A DNA stretch of 64,000 nt from Macropodus opercularis (lineage: Eukaryota; Chordata; Actinopteri; Anabantiformes; Osphronemidae), in contig CM061106.1 in NCBI GenBank assembly GCA_030770545.1, positions 6,873,001-6,937,000 on the forward strand. Reading direction: 5' to 3'. Position 1 is the first letter of the stretch. Each line of letters begins with the position of its first letter. The translations under genes and the position numbers were made by a program. Below, piece after piece: positions 1-13,400 of this stretch. A model generated the notes under the pieces. The model did not search any database and had not been told where the DNA came from. It saw nothing but the letters and a program-made list of their open reading frames with translations.

Positions 1-1330
1 AACCAGTCTCATAAGAAAGTGTTCTCTTCATTTGGACATAGACCATGTGTTTTACAACTGTACAATGTGTAAAGAGTTGAGGTGAACCCACATGAGCTCA
101 ATTTGCTAAGTGAAAGTGGCGCGAAAATTCTAGGATATGAGATTCCGGATTATTGGTATTCCAAGTTCTCCTCTCGAACCACTTAAAGCATAGGTGTCAA
201 ACTCTATATTCGTAATTAGCATGCAAAGCCATACCAAATGACTATTAGAGCTGGCCCGCCGGTAATTACCATGTACCATAATACTACAAATCCCAGAATG
301 CTCTGCTGGCGTTTTGGCGTCAATCGCGACAGGACCCATTAACGCCCTCTCCTCTGTTGACCATAGTCATAGAGACCTTATGCTAATACTGGCACTGTGC
401 TACCCTCCCAAAATGGCTAAAAGAATCATTAACAGTATTGTTTTCCTAATCTTTATTATCACTGTGAAGCGAATGTAGACACTTGCTAGTCTACTTGCCC
501 ACTGTACCGAGAGCGACAGCTGGGAATTCAACAATTTTCAGTCTTTCGACATGAAACTCACACACGTTGCAGGTTAAAGTATCGGCTTTCGGGTGGTTTA
601 TGTGATTCGTGTTACGGTTTCGCTGCGACGAGCCCGTTTAATGGGCTTCACTGTCATCGGCAAATTGCCACAGCTACAGCGGTCAGCTTGTCACTGACAG
701 GCTTCGTGCAGTGTGGATTTCAGTTGACCAGGTGACTGCTGAGTGCTGACACGAGAGACTTTGGGTTGAAATCCTGCTGAAGACACCCATTTTAAAAGTG
801 ATGTTTATTGTCATCACATTGAATCTGAATGTTCTGCTTGTTGTAACAATGCTTTTAAAACTTCAATGTCAGGAAAGTCTTGCAAATTTCTATCAGCACG
901 TTCTGATCTAGTGATCAAGCTGATGGGCTGCCGCCTCCTTCTCTCCAGGATCGCAGCCGACCCCTCTCACCCGGAGACGATCTCTTCCAGCCCCTCCCCT
1001 CTGGCAGGAGGCTCCGGTCCATCAGAACCAGGACGTTTACTGCTGTTTAAGCCCTTATTTCACATGTCTGCTGGGAATATTTACTGGTGTTTTGTTGTCT
1101 GGCTTCACCTTAATCGCTCACTGTCAGCAAGTAGTGGCACAAGTTGACGCAAACAAATGAGGGAAAACGGATCCACTTCCAGGGACCAAGCACCAGGATT
1201 CAGTACAGTTCACAGCAGCATCCTTCACCTGAGGAGGGGACTCACGCTGACCTTCCCTCCTCAGCATAACCATGAATGTACATCTGTGGCGTCATTGGTG
1301 GTTTCCAGGCAAAGGTACGTGATGCTTGGT
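1..1330. other. Non-coding stretch, no gene recognised
   Basis: Open frames here are short, overlap on both strands and match no family I recognise. The segment at about 280-420 resembles old DNA-transposon flank in base texture, but I cannot name it. I see no splice-bounded exon. Confidence 0.5.
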
Positions 1331-1602
1331 GGCGGCAGTGGCTCAGAGGTAGAGCTGTCGCCCACCAATCGTAGGATCGGTGGTTCGATTCCTGGCTTCC
1401 CCCAGTCATGTGCCGAAGTGTCTCTGGGCAAGACACTGAACCCCAAGTTGCCCCCGGTGTGTCAGCTTAAGCTGCATAGCAGCTCTGCCACCGGTGTGTG
1501 AATGTGTGTGTGAATGGGTGAATGTGATGCAGTGTCAAAGCGCTTTGAGAACCGATAGGTAGAAAAGCGCTTTACAAATGCAGACCATTTACCATTTACC
1601 AT
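1331..1602 (+). repeat. tRNA-derived SINE
   Basis: The 5' part resembles a tRNA gene. An A-box-like stretch (GTGGCTCAGAGGTAGAGC) is followed about 40 bases on by a B-box-like GGTTCGATTCC, which are the internal Pol III promoter elements. A tRNA-unrelated body follows, and the 3' end has a short repeated ACCATTT tail (about 1588-1602). The architecture is that of teleost SINEs. No clear target-site duplication was found. The open frames that cross it on both strands are incidental. Confidence 0.85.
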
Positions 1603-2206
1603 TGATGGCGTGTTCAACATCCATCAACCAATGGCAGGACAGCATTCACACGTAACAGCCAGGATCTAATCCTTGTCTCCTCCTTGATCAGAGATGCTGC
1701 TCTTCATGTTCTCCCATCCTCCATCACGTCCTCTGGTCCTTCTGGTGCTTTCCACTGACCCTGTGCTTCCTCAATAGTTAGCTGATGCTCACAGAAATGA
1801 TTTTGATTCTAACACACATCAGCCTTTTCATTATTTATATGTTCTGTGCCGTGTGCTTTATCTGATGTAAATGTGTGTCGTGGCTCCAACAGGTTGTGAA
1901 ACGCTGCCATAAACACACTGTGTCCTGTCGTCTGTTTGTTTCCTCTCTGACGAGCTGTGGTTGGTTCATGATCAATGTCTCTGTGCTGATGTTATCACCT
2001 GGAGCAGCAGTGAAGAGGAGACGCTGACCACATGCATCTGATAGGAGCAGCTCAGCCTGGTTGTCATGGTAACGGACCACCGTCCTACGGCTGATCACAC
2101 AGCAGCGTCTTTCTTCCATGACATTAGAAACATTAATACGTTGTTTTCCTGCCACTTCCTCATGGGACACAAAACATGTTGTTGTACTGGACTGCATCTA
2201 ACTGTG
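1603..2206. other. Intergenic, nothing recognised
   Basis: No exon, repeat family or regulatory motif could be supported here. Confidence 0.5.
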
Positions 2207-2380
2207 GACACAGAACCGGACGGGTCACCGTCACGTAGACACAGAACCTGACGGGTCACCGTCTCGTAGAGACAGAATCCGGACGGGTCACCGTCCTGTA
2301 GACACAGAACAGGGATGGGTCACTGTCACGTAGACACAGAACCTGACGGGTCTCTGTCACATAGACGTAGAACCGTTCCG
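2207..2380 (+). repeat. 31-bp minisatellite, about 5.5 copies
   Basis: The motif GACACAGAACCTGACGGGTC, extended to 31-32 bases, starts at 2207, 2238, 2269, 2301, 2333 and 2364. Copies differ by scattered substitutions and single-base indels, so the array is moderately old. It lies about 330 bases upstream of the first coding exon of the SRCR receptor gene. Confidence 0.9.
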
Positions 2381-2708
2381 CCTATAGACGGTTCAGAATC
2401 ACCGCTGATCTGCTGATCTGAGCTTCGTGACTGAGGCACGAACCAGAGAGAAGCCACAGGTCCTTCAGGCAGCGATAACCACCTACAGCAGCTTCTTATC
2501 AGATCCACGTTTAACGGCTGCAGAGAATTTAATCTTCTTTACTCAGGAAGCAGCGGAGGCACAAACCTAAAGTCACATTAGTTCCAGGGACGTGAAGTAA
2601 ACTAGAGTAGAGCCGAGCCTCAGACGTGTCGGAGTGAAGCTCCACCTGGTTCTGGTCCAGATCTACGCCGAGCACACGAGGGTCCGACAGGCTGAGACTC
2701 AGCTGGAC

Positions 2709-2745
2709 ATGGATCAGCTGCTGCTGCTGCTGCTGCTGTGTTCAG
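2709..2745 (+). CDS. SRCR receptor exon 1, signal peptide
   Basis: This exon runs ATG GAT CAG, then seven CTG codons, then TGT TCA G, followed by the donor GTACGA. The seven leucines form the hydrophobic core of a signal peptide that continues into exon 2 (...CSGVQA). The start is chosen because it is the only Met giving a signal peptide in phase with exon 2. The core is a (CTG)7 trinucleotide repeat, so its length may vary between individuals. Confidence 0.8.
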
Positions 2746-4372
2746 GTACGACTCTGCTCCACACGCTGGATGAAGCAAAGACACATTCTTCAAGCTTTCA
2801 TCCAGCAGATCTGCAGTCAAACAGCTTTTATTTGTATTTATTGGCAGTTTTTCACTTTTGTAAAAGCTTGACATCATCAAAACTCAAGAGCAGCTGAGGC
2901 TGCGTCTGTCAGAGCAGCCAACAGTTCATAGGATCAGATAAACTTTACTCATCCCACAGTGGAGACATTTAGAATAAAGACTAACAGCAGTGAAGCTTCC
3001 TCCTGTTGCTCTTTGCTACGTCCCTTGTGTTAACGGGTCGGTTTGGACCCGCGTCCAGTTTGTTTCTCATCTCTTGGTTCCCTTGTTGTAGTGTTTTTGT
3101 CGTGGGACCTATTTTTGTCAGCGAACCCTTCAGTTCCAACACGGTATAAATAAATAGAAGGTTGCTGTCGCCTCACTATGACGGAGGACGATCATCAGAC
3201 TCATGGTTCAGTATAAAGTGTGATGGGGTCACTTCTCCGTTATTTAGATGTATTTGTAGTTTTTGGTATTATGGCGTTTTGTCGTCTTCATTTTAAGGGA
3301 AGTGGAGATGAAACGTGCTCCTCAATACGTTGTTTCCTCCAAACTAGCTCTGGTCTGTAGATCAGCACAAAACTCTGTAACGACGCCTCAGCATCAAGCT
3401 CGGGGTCTCACAGCCTCCGCCTCCAGACGCGGAGGTGGAGGAGGACGGCTGCTTCCTGTCTCTACCCTCATTGGTTGGGACTGTGTCGCTCAGGCCAATC
3501 AGGAGGCAGCTGGGGACCCGCCTTGATGGGAGACAGTTTGCGTAGCCACTCGAGTTGTGACAGGTTTGTGAAACGTATCAGGTCCCGACATAAACTGAGC
3601 CCAGATGAAAGCAGCTGATTAGTTTGACTGAAACAGGAATTGAATGTGAACTTTTACTGTGAACTGCAGCTGATGAGTTGAGTCGCTACGAGTCTGATGA
3701 TCTTCCGTAGTGACACGTCTCCGTCATTATGTTTATGCTACTGATAATAATGACGTCTATGGGTTTATGGCCAAGTTTAGACCCACAAACATTTGCTCTG
3801 AGAAAAACATTAAAAGGTTTTTTCTTAATTCTTTAATTGTATTAAAAGCAAAATCAGTCAAAACATGAAACTAAGGCTTGAACACGAGCAGCTGATTCTC
3901 CCAGACGTCCCTGAAGGCAACAACCTGCTAAGATCTACTACTGTAGTACTATTATAGTACTACTACTATTACTACTATAGTACTACTACTACTGTAGTAC
4001 TACTACTACTACTATAGTACTACTACTACTACTACTACACTACTACTATTACTATACTACTACTAGTATACTACTACTACTACCACTACTACTACTATAC
4101 TACTATACTACTACTATAGTACTACTACTACTACTACTACTACTACTATAGTACTACTACTACTATACTGCTATAGTACTACTACTATAGTACTACTACT
4201 ACTATACTACTACTATTACTATACTACTACTACTACTACTATACTACTACCACTACTACACTACTACTATTACCACTACTACTACTATACTACTACCACT
4301 ACTACACTACTACTATTACCACTACTACTACTATACTACTACCACTACTATACTACTACTATACCACTACTA

Positions 4373-4404
<32 letters not shown>

Positions 4405-7400
4405 ATACTACTACTACTATACTACTACTACCACTACTACTATACTACTACTACTACTACTATAGTACTACTACTACTATACTACTACTACTACCACTAC
4501 TACTATACTACTACTATACTACTACTACTATAGTACTACTACTACTATACTACTATAGTAATACTATTATACTACTACTACTACTACAGTAATACTACTA
4601 TACTACTACTACTACTGTAGTACTACTACTACTACTACTACTACTACTACAGTAGTACTACTACTACTACTACTACTACAGTAGTACTACTACTACTACT
4701 ATATTGCTATAGTACTACTACTACTGTAGTACTACTACTATACTACTACTACTACTGTACTACTACTACTACTATAGTACTACTACTACTACTATAGTAC
4801 TACTACTACTGTACTACTACTACTACTATAGTACTACTACTACTACTACTACTACTATAGTACTACTACTATACTACTACTAGTATACTACTACTACTAC
4901 TATCCTACTACTACCACTACTACTATACTACTACTACTATACTACTACTACTATACTGCTACTACTATAGTACTACTACCACTATACTGCTATACTACTA
5001 CTACTACTATAGTACTACTACTACTACTATAGTACTACTACTACTGTACTACTACTACTACTACTATAGTACTACTACTACTACTACTACTACTATAGTA
5101 CTACTACTATACTACTACTAGTATACTACTACTACTACTATCCTACTACTACCACTACTACTATACTACTACTACTACTACTACTACTACTATAGTACTA
5201 CTACTACTATACTGCTATAGTACTACTACTATAGTACTACTACTACTACTACTACTACTACTATAGTACTACTACTATACTACTACTACTACTACTATAG
5301 TACTACTACTATACTACTACTACTACTATACTACTACTACCACTACTACTACTATACTACTACTACTACTATACTACTACTACCACTACTACTACTATAC
5401 TACTACTACTATACTACTATACTACTACTACCACTACTACTACTATACAATACTATACTACTACTACCACTACTACTATACTGCTACTATACTACTACCA
5501 CTACTATACCACTACTATACTACTACTACTATACTACTACTACTACCACTACTACTATACTGCTACTATACTACTACCACTACTATACTACCACTACTAT
5601 ACTATTACTTCTACTGAGATGAGAACTTTCCAAAGGCAGGCAAACGGAGCCACTCCTACTATACTACTACTACTACTACTACTACTACTGCTACTGCTAC
5701 TATACTACTATACTACTACCACTATACTACTACACTACTACTACTATACTACTATACTACTACCACTACTATACTATTACTTCTACTGAGATGAGAACTT
5801 TCCAAAGGCAGGCAAACGGAGCCACGTCTCTCTCCTGCAGGGAGGACGCTTGCAGGCAGGGGAAGGGCGGAGCCTGGCTGGGAGACGCTGGCTGCCTCCC
5901 AGGCCAGCAAAGCCTAGACTGGGCCTTGTTGAGCTGCTCTCCCAATCCCAGCTCTGCACGTTCGTTGAATGATGAGGAGAAATGTCTGATAAAACTCAAT
6001 CCTGTTTTCATGTCAAACTTGAAGAATAATAATTTTCAGGCCTGGGTCAGTCTGTCTCTATACTATACAGCATATAGTCAGGGCATGAAGTCTGACTGAC
6101 ACTGTCTGTCCCTTGACCCACACTTTTATGCTGGACAGAGCATCTGTCTGTGGTGTAACCGGATCCTGATTCCGTGGTCTGGTGTTTGTCTCCTTGGAGC
6201 TTTATTGGTGTCTTATCTGCTCCGTTGCTTTGTGGTCCCATAACCTATGGATCTAAGCACATTCCTTCTACAGACATTCACATGTTTCACTCCCTACTTA
6301 TCTGATTTTCTGCTTAGACCCCATCCTTCACATACTGTTTTATGACCTGTGTCTGGGTTCTCTTCTACTATTCTCTAAACCTGATGTGTGTGTTTCAAAC
6401 TATACTTTAATGTATTCGGCTTGTTCTGTTTTCTGCCTGCATGCTACTATCTAAGCTTTCAGCTACTGTTTTAACTACTACTTAACTATTTAGATTCCTT
6501 CCGCCTGTTCTACTCTATGCTACTCTCAAGCCTTTAGCCTGAACTAAACGTATATTTGCTAAATATATATTCCAGTCCAAATATGCAGGGTCTTTACTAC
6601 ACTGGCAGAATTGGTGTTGGAGTCCTGAGCAGCTACAGCCTGAGAGCAAGACGGCTGCTGTTACTCAGGAGAAGAGGAGAAACGTCGTGAAGGTGTCTTC
6701 ACATGTTTAGAACGACCGAAGGACACAAACGCCTGCACAGTTCAGAGGCGGTTATGTTATGTGTGTGATGTCACGTCCTGTTGCTGCTTCCTGCCCGTAA
6801 TCACTGTCTGTCACCTATTGAAGGACTCAGTTCATGTAATTAACCAAATCTATAATTTGATCAGTTTATACCATTGATCTTATTACTATGTCTCTTTATG
6901 TCTGATCTAAAAAGAACCTGCAGCAGGTCAAAGTCAAGTAAAAGAATCTTTTTCAAGAAAGGATCTGACCTTTCCCTGAAACTGTTTAACGCCTGAATAC
7001 TGGATTGAGTTTTAACTTCTCCTCGTCGACTATGTCGTCTAATAAAAGACGAGAGAAACTAGTGACTGAACCTTTACAGTAGCTGTAGATACTAGACTGA
7101 GTAGAACCTCACATGGACTTGACTGAAACAGACCCATCAACAGCCTGGTTGTACTAGTGATGAACAATCAATCAATAAATGATAAAAATATGACATTAAA
7201 TAGCAAACACGTGACAAAAAAAAAGACTAACTTATCCTGATGTTAAGCTGCTCTGGACCAGGATAAGTTCACTGGCTGGATCTTCATTGTAACTACACTG
7301 GTTTTGTGAAACCAAGTCAAGGATAAATTCAACCACAACATGAGGGAAATCCAGAATGAATTCCTGATATGTTTTTGTGCAACAGCCCTCTACTGAAAAA

Positions 7401-10400
7401 TTAAACATGCATCACATACATTAAAATGTTCTGGTTCTGTTCAGAGCCGTGGTCCAATCAGAGGCTGCTCTGCACTGACGTCTGTTCTCTGTTTCCTCCT
7501 CAGGAGTCCAGGCTGAAGGAAACCACATGTCAACAGGTGACGACAAAAAGAATCACAAAATCAGCCGTCACTGTTTACTGTCACCTTTGACTGATGACGC
7601 TCTGCTTTCTGTTCAGAACCTGATGAGTTCAGGTTGGTGGGAGGAGACAGTCGCTGTGAAGGTGAACTGGAGCTGAAACATGAAGGAGACTGGAGACCAG
7701 TGGATGGATATTACAGGATCCTGAAGGAAGCAGCTGTTGCCTGTAGAGAGCTGGACTGTGGTTCTGCTGTTTCTGTAGGACATAGAAAAGACTCCTCAGA
7801 AAGACCTGTGTGGAGGATCAGGTCTGACTGTGTTCATTCTGGATCTGCTCTGAGGGAGTGTGTAGAATCAGCTAACTTACCCTTCATCCTTAACCTTACT
7901 TGCTCAGGTGAGATCATCAGTGACATCATCAGGCTACTTAGCATCCATCCTGTTGTTCTGTGTTCATGTTCTCAGTGGGTCTAGTCCGTCTCCAGCTGAT
8001 GGAGCTTCTACTGTAAGTTGGTTTAACAATAATATAAACTTGATTAATTTGTGATAACAAATTTGCTGAGCAATACAATTATTTCTATAAATTAATTCTC
8101 AACAGAATCATCTCAAAGTGGGTTTAACCCTTTGGTGAACACAGAAATACATCTACATAGAAAACCCAACACATGCCACTGGAGACAGTGGAGAATGAAA
8201 ACCTGGCTCAGGCTGGCGGCTCTGCCCCAACCTGCAGAAGGCCACAGCTAGATTTAACATGAACTGACATGAACAAAGTGGAATCTGTTCATCAATCCTG
8301 TGCTGATCCTTCAATCCTGATGCTCCAGTCTGTTGGGGGACAAAGGAGCATAAATTCTGATAATAATAATATCTTATTCGTACAAGGCGAAAATACAAAG
8401 ACCAGTCTGACGCTCTGTCCACACTTCCTTTATTGCTATGTTCCAACCTCATATTATAAAGAGCTCTGACTTCTAGTCGACTGAGGAAAGCAGCACAAAT
8501 TCAACGCAATTAAAGCTCCTTCAAAATAAAATTCTGTCTAAAACACATAGAAATAAACACATACATGGAAAGTCAAACATGCAGCAGATGGATTAGTGGT
8601 GAACTTTATGTAACACTGTTACTCCTGCTACGCTGGGATTGTGACAGTTCAGTCCTCCAGGCTTTGGTGCTGTATTTTGTCCTGTTCCGTTATTTCCTGG
8701 TCGTTGTTAGCTGCTTTCTGTCCTGCGTGTGTTGAAGTTCTCCCTTCACACCACGTGGTGTCGCTTTATTGAATTTTGTTACCTTGGAGGCTGTTACGCT
8801 CTCGGCTTGTACTTGTTACCCTGTAAGTTGTCTGAAAGTTGAGTCGTGGCAACTGGACTTCTTCTATTTCGTAGAAACGTTTTACCATCTGTCCAGGAAG
8901 CTTCTTCAGTCTGAGGGAAGTTGGTAGAGACACAGATTTATCCTCCAGGTAGGTTTCACTTCACACCTGTAGGGAACGGGCTCGTTGTGAGAACAGAGGC
9001 CTGAGGTAGTGAGTAGGTGAGAACGCTTTACTACCGTGACTCCTCCTCCAACCATTACAGGGTCGTTAGTGTCTCCTTTATGGGGGACGTGTGAAGTGGT
9101 CTTGATCTTCCTTCATAGTTAAAAGGGCAGCAGGTAGATCCCTCTATTGAGAGAGGGGTTGTTTACCTGGATATGTAAAGCTTCTCTGACGCCTCGTTCA
9201 AACCACTTGTCTTCTCTGTCCAGGACGTGAACGCTGTTATTTTCAAATGAGTTGCCTTTGTCTAAGTGGAGAGATAGATACTGGTAGGATACTGGTGTTG
9301 TTCCTCCTGTGCTGGTTCATCCACTTGTGCCTCTTGTTTCACCAACGTATAGACTCTTCACTGCATTGAACTGCAGGCACTATGTTGATCCTCTTATGTT
9401 TTGGTGTCGGGTCCTTTGGATGCACAAGCTTCTGTCTGAGGGTGACGTCAAATTATATTTAGATAGATAGATAGATTCTTTATTGTCACTGTAACTTGTA
9501 CAATGAAATTTAAAAAGTGCTCTCCAGTTATTTAAAAGGTGCTCTCCATACAGTGCATCATTCATACGAGGTAAAAAAGACTAAAACAATAAATAAGAGT
9601 AAAAAGAACATATAAAAACCCACACAAACATCGTACATTGTATTGGTCCAGACTTAAGTTTTGCATTATTTTGTAGCAGCGTTCAGAGCAGATATTAAAG
9701 TGGGATACCAACTGTGCTTGAGTCTGTTAGTCCTAGTCTTACATACCCTTTTACATAGTTTCACCGTCTGCCTGAGGGCAGCAGTTCAAACAGGGAGTGG
9801 CCTGGGTGAGAAGTGTCTTTCACAATGTCCTGTGCTTTCCTGAGGCAGCGGGAGCTGTATAGGTTTTCCAGTGTGGGGAGAGGGCAGCCAACAATCTTCT
9901 GTGCGGTGTTTATGACCCCTTGGAGAGCTTTCCTCTGAGCTGCTGTGCTGCTGGTGAACCATATGCATATACAGTATGTTAGAATACTTTCTATGCTAGT
10001 TCTGTAAAAGGACACCAACAGTCTGTTGTTCTTCCTGAGTATCCTCAGGAAGTACAGTCTCTGCTGGGCCTTTTTCAGCAGCTCAGAGGTGTTTGCGCTC
10101 CAGGTCAGACTCTCCTCTATGTGGACTCCCAGGAAGCGGAAGTCTGCCACCCTCTCCACACAGTCCCCGCCGATGAGTAGTTGTGGAATGTCTGTCTTTT
10201 TCCTCCTGAAATCTATTATGAGTTCTTTTGTTTTTGAAATGTTGAGGAGAAGGTTGTTGGTCGTACACCACATCTGTAGTTGCTCCACCTCGTCTCTGTA
10301 GGCAGACTCATCCCCGTTAGAGATGAGTCCCACCACTGTAGTGTCGTCAGCAAACTTCACTATGGTGTTGCAGTGATGGACAGGGGTGCAGTCGTGTGTG

Positions 10401-13400
10401 TAGAGCGAGTAGAGCAGCGGACTCAGCACACAGCCCTGGGGGGAGCCGGTGCTGAGGCTTAGGGCCGTGGATGTGTGGTGGCCTACTCTGACTCTCTGTC
10501 TGCGACCAGAGAGGAAGCTGCTGATCCACATGCAGGTTGAATGTGGGAGCCCCAGGTCCTCCAGCTTGGCCACCAGCTTGTGTGGGAGGATGGTGTTAAA
10601 AGCCGAGCTATAATCCACAAAGAGCATCCTCACGTAGCTGCCCTGCTGCTCCAGGTGGGACAGAGCAGCATGTAGCGCTGTTGCTATGGTTCCTCTGTAG
10701 ATCGGTTTGCTCTATAAGCAAACTGGTGTGGGTCGAGTCTTGAGGGCAGAGCTGCTGTGATGTGGCTACGGGACCAGTTTTTCGAAGCACTTCATCACGA
10801 CTGGGGTGAGTGCTATTGGTCTGTAGTCATTGAGGCTGGAGATGTGTGGCTTCTTGGGCAGGGGGACTATGGTGGAGGACTTCAGACAGGGTGGGACAGT
10901 GGACTGTGCCAGGGACCGGTTGAAGATCTTTGTGAAGACCTCAGTCAGCTCGTCTGCACAGTCCCTCAGCACACGTCCTGGGACGCCATCAGGACCAGTC
11001 GCCTTCCTCGGGTTGACGGCTCGGAGGGTACGTCTCACCTCGTGCCGCTCCAGAGTGAGGACCGTGCTGCTGTGCACCGTGTGGTGTAGCTGCGCCGCTT
11101 CAGGTGCAGAAACCTCAAAACGAGCAAAGTAGATATTCAGTTCCTCTGCTAGCGTGAGGTCCCCTTCAGCAGCTTTGACGTTGGTCCTGTAGTTGGTGAG
11201 GTGCTGGACACCCTGCCACACCTGCCGGCTGTTGTTACTGTCCAGGTGGCCCTCAATCCTCCTCCTGTAGTCTGCTCTGGCCTCTCTGATGCCTCTCTTC
11301 AAGTCAGCTCGGGCTGTGCTGTAGAGATTTACGGTCTTTGCTAGAATTGTGTTTATAGATAATAACATTCTAGATAAATAGCAAGTAAAGATTAATTTGT
11401 GGGAGTGGTAACACAAACTGCATGTACAGTCCGAGCAGCGGTAATGCAGGGCTAGCTAGCCGCTTAGCTAGCCGCTTAGCGCATAGAGATGCTGTAAGTG
11501 GTTCGTTTGCCTTCACATCTCTCGCAGAGTGGCTTTAACTATGCATATGGACTGAGATACACTGAAGGTTTTCGGAATATTTTGCCTATATTTGATTTTT
11601 AAATATTGGGTTTCAGTGGCTGCATCTAGTGCAAGAAATTTGAGTCCGCAATCAATAAATGGCTTGAAAATGCAGCCGACAGAAATGGTGGGAGAGATGA
11701 GGGCATGACAAGAAAAGAGCGATGATACTTTGTATTGTATGTCCAACGTTAAATGTGATAATCATAGTATAATATATTTACAATGTACTGTAATTGTTTC
11801 ACTGCCGTTGTGTCATTTTTAATCTGTGTTCAATAAAATCACTGTACAGAAAAGAACAGAAAATTACTTTATGGCCTGATTAAAGTAAACATTAAACTGA
11901 CATCCGGTGCCTGTTCTGAAAATGCTGGCCTCCGGTCATTGTTTATGGTATGCGGGCCAGAACTGGTCCAGACCCATTTTGGTATGTGGGTTATCACCTT
12001 GTTCAGGCCCAAGTGGATTCTTTGTTTGATTCTGGTTCAGGACCATGTTTTATCAAGTCTGAGATCTGAACTTTCATGGTTCATCAGCTCAAGTTGAGCT
12101 GTTTGTGTTCTCACGCAGTTCTTCTAAAGTTATTAGAGTCCTGTTATCTCTGGCACCAGTTGTGCCAACATTACTTGCTTTTCTTCGAGTCCAGTAGAAT
12201 TGTGTGAACCAGGACATGTGGAGGAAAATGTTTGTTCCCAGGATGCTTTGCGGCTAGAAGCCACTTTGCCTCCAAGGACTGTTGCTTTGTGTTCTGGCAC
12301 TTTTCCAGTTCAGTAAATGTATTTGGTTGTATTCTCTTTGGTTTTTGTTCTTTGAGGGACGTTATTTAATAGAAGCTCTTCACCAAACTGATCCAAGCAG
12401 ATTCCAGTCCAAGAGGGACCTGTTTTGAGTCGTGGCAACTGGATGTTTTCTACATATTAAGCTGAATGTTCTGCTTTTCTCTCCACATTTCTCTGATTGG
12501 ACTCATTAGACTAAACCGTTTCTCCTACTACCAGCGTTCCAGTTAAGCAGTAATAGTCATAGTTCAGCAACTGGAAACTTTCTGTTTGTTCAATCACCAG
12601 GTTTCGTTGAGCGTCTGGTTCAGATCCTTCAGTTGAACCAATGCACCTGCTTTAACTTCTGCTTTTTAAATGATGTTTTTTTGTAAACATTTCAAAGACT
12701 GACAATATTATATATTTACAGAATGTTACATGCAACCATTCAATGTTACAGCTACTTCAGGCAAAACAGTTTAATTCAAAGCTTTTTCCAGTTTCATATT
12801 GTCACAAATCAGATGAAATGTGCAGATAACCACCATCTGTCCCACTGTATGAATCATTAAAGTGTGTGGTTCTGCTGTGGATGGACTGATGTTGGTTCTG
12901 AGTCCAGTTTGTTTAATCTCTTCACTGAGCGTCTACTGTCTCTTCTCTCTTTGTCTCTTCTCTCCAGACTCTGTCAGGCTGCTGGATGGTCCTGGTCTGT
13001 GTTCAGGCAGACTGGAGGTCTGGTCCAACCAGCGCTGGTCCTCAGTGTGTGAAGCTGACTTTGACCAGCAGGATGCAGAGGTGGTCTGTAGGCAGCTTGG
13101 CTGTGGGGCTCCTTCAGCCCTCCAGGGGGGGCTCTATGGAGAAGTGGAGGCTCCAGCGTGGTCCACAGAGTTCCAGTGTGGAGGCCACGAGTCTGCTCTG
13201 CTGGACTGTAGAAGCTCAGACTCAGCTAGAACCACCTGCTCACCTGGCAAAGCTGTTGGACTCAACTGCTCAGGTAGACGAGGAGCTGCAGCTTGGATTT
13301 GGTTCATTTCTGTTCTAGTGAAGGTCACTATGATGTTTGACTGATGACGTTCTGCTTTCTGTTCAGAACCTGATGAGATCAGGTTGGTGGGAGGAGACAG

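Noticed and set aside
1157..1501. Plus-strand open frame of 114 codons
   Set aside because: It runs through the SINE and lacks homology.
3934..5790. TAC array as a CRISPR-like or protein-coding repeat
   Set aside because: It is a simple trinucleotide repeat without spacers, and stops occur often in its frames.
5791..6099. Open frame at the edge of the TAC array
   Set aside because: It falls in a dispersed repeat and is not conserved in the second copy at 32.5 kb.
10026..10462. Plus-strand open frames over the LINE
   Set aside because: Antisense shadows of the reverse-transcriptase frame.
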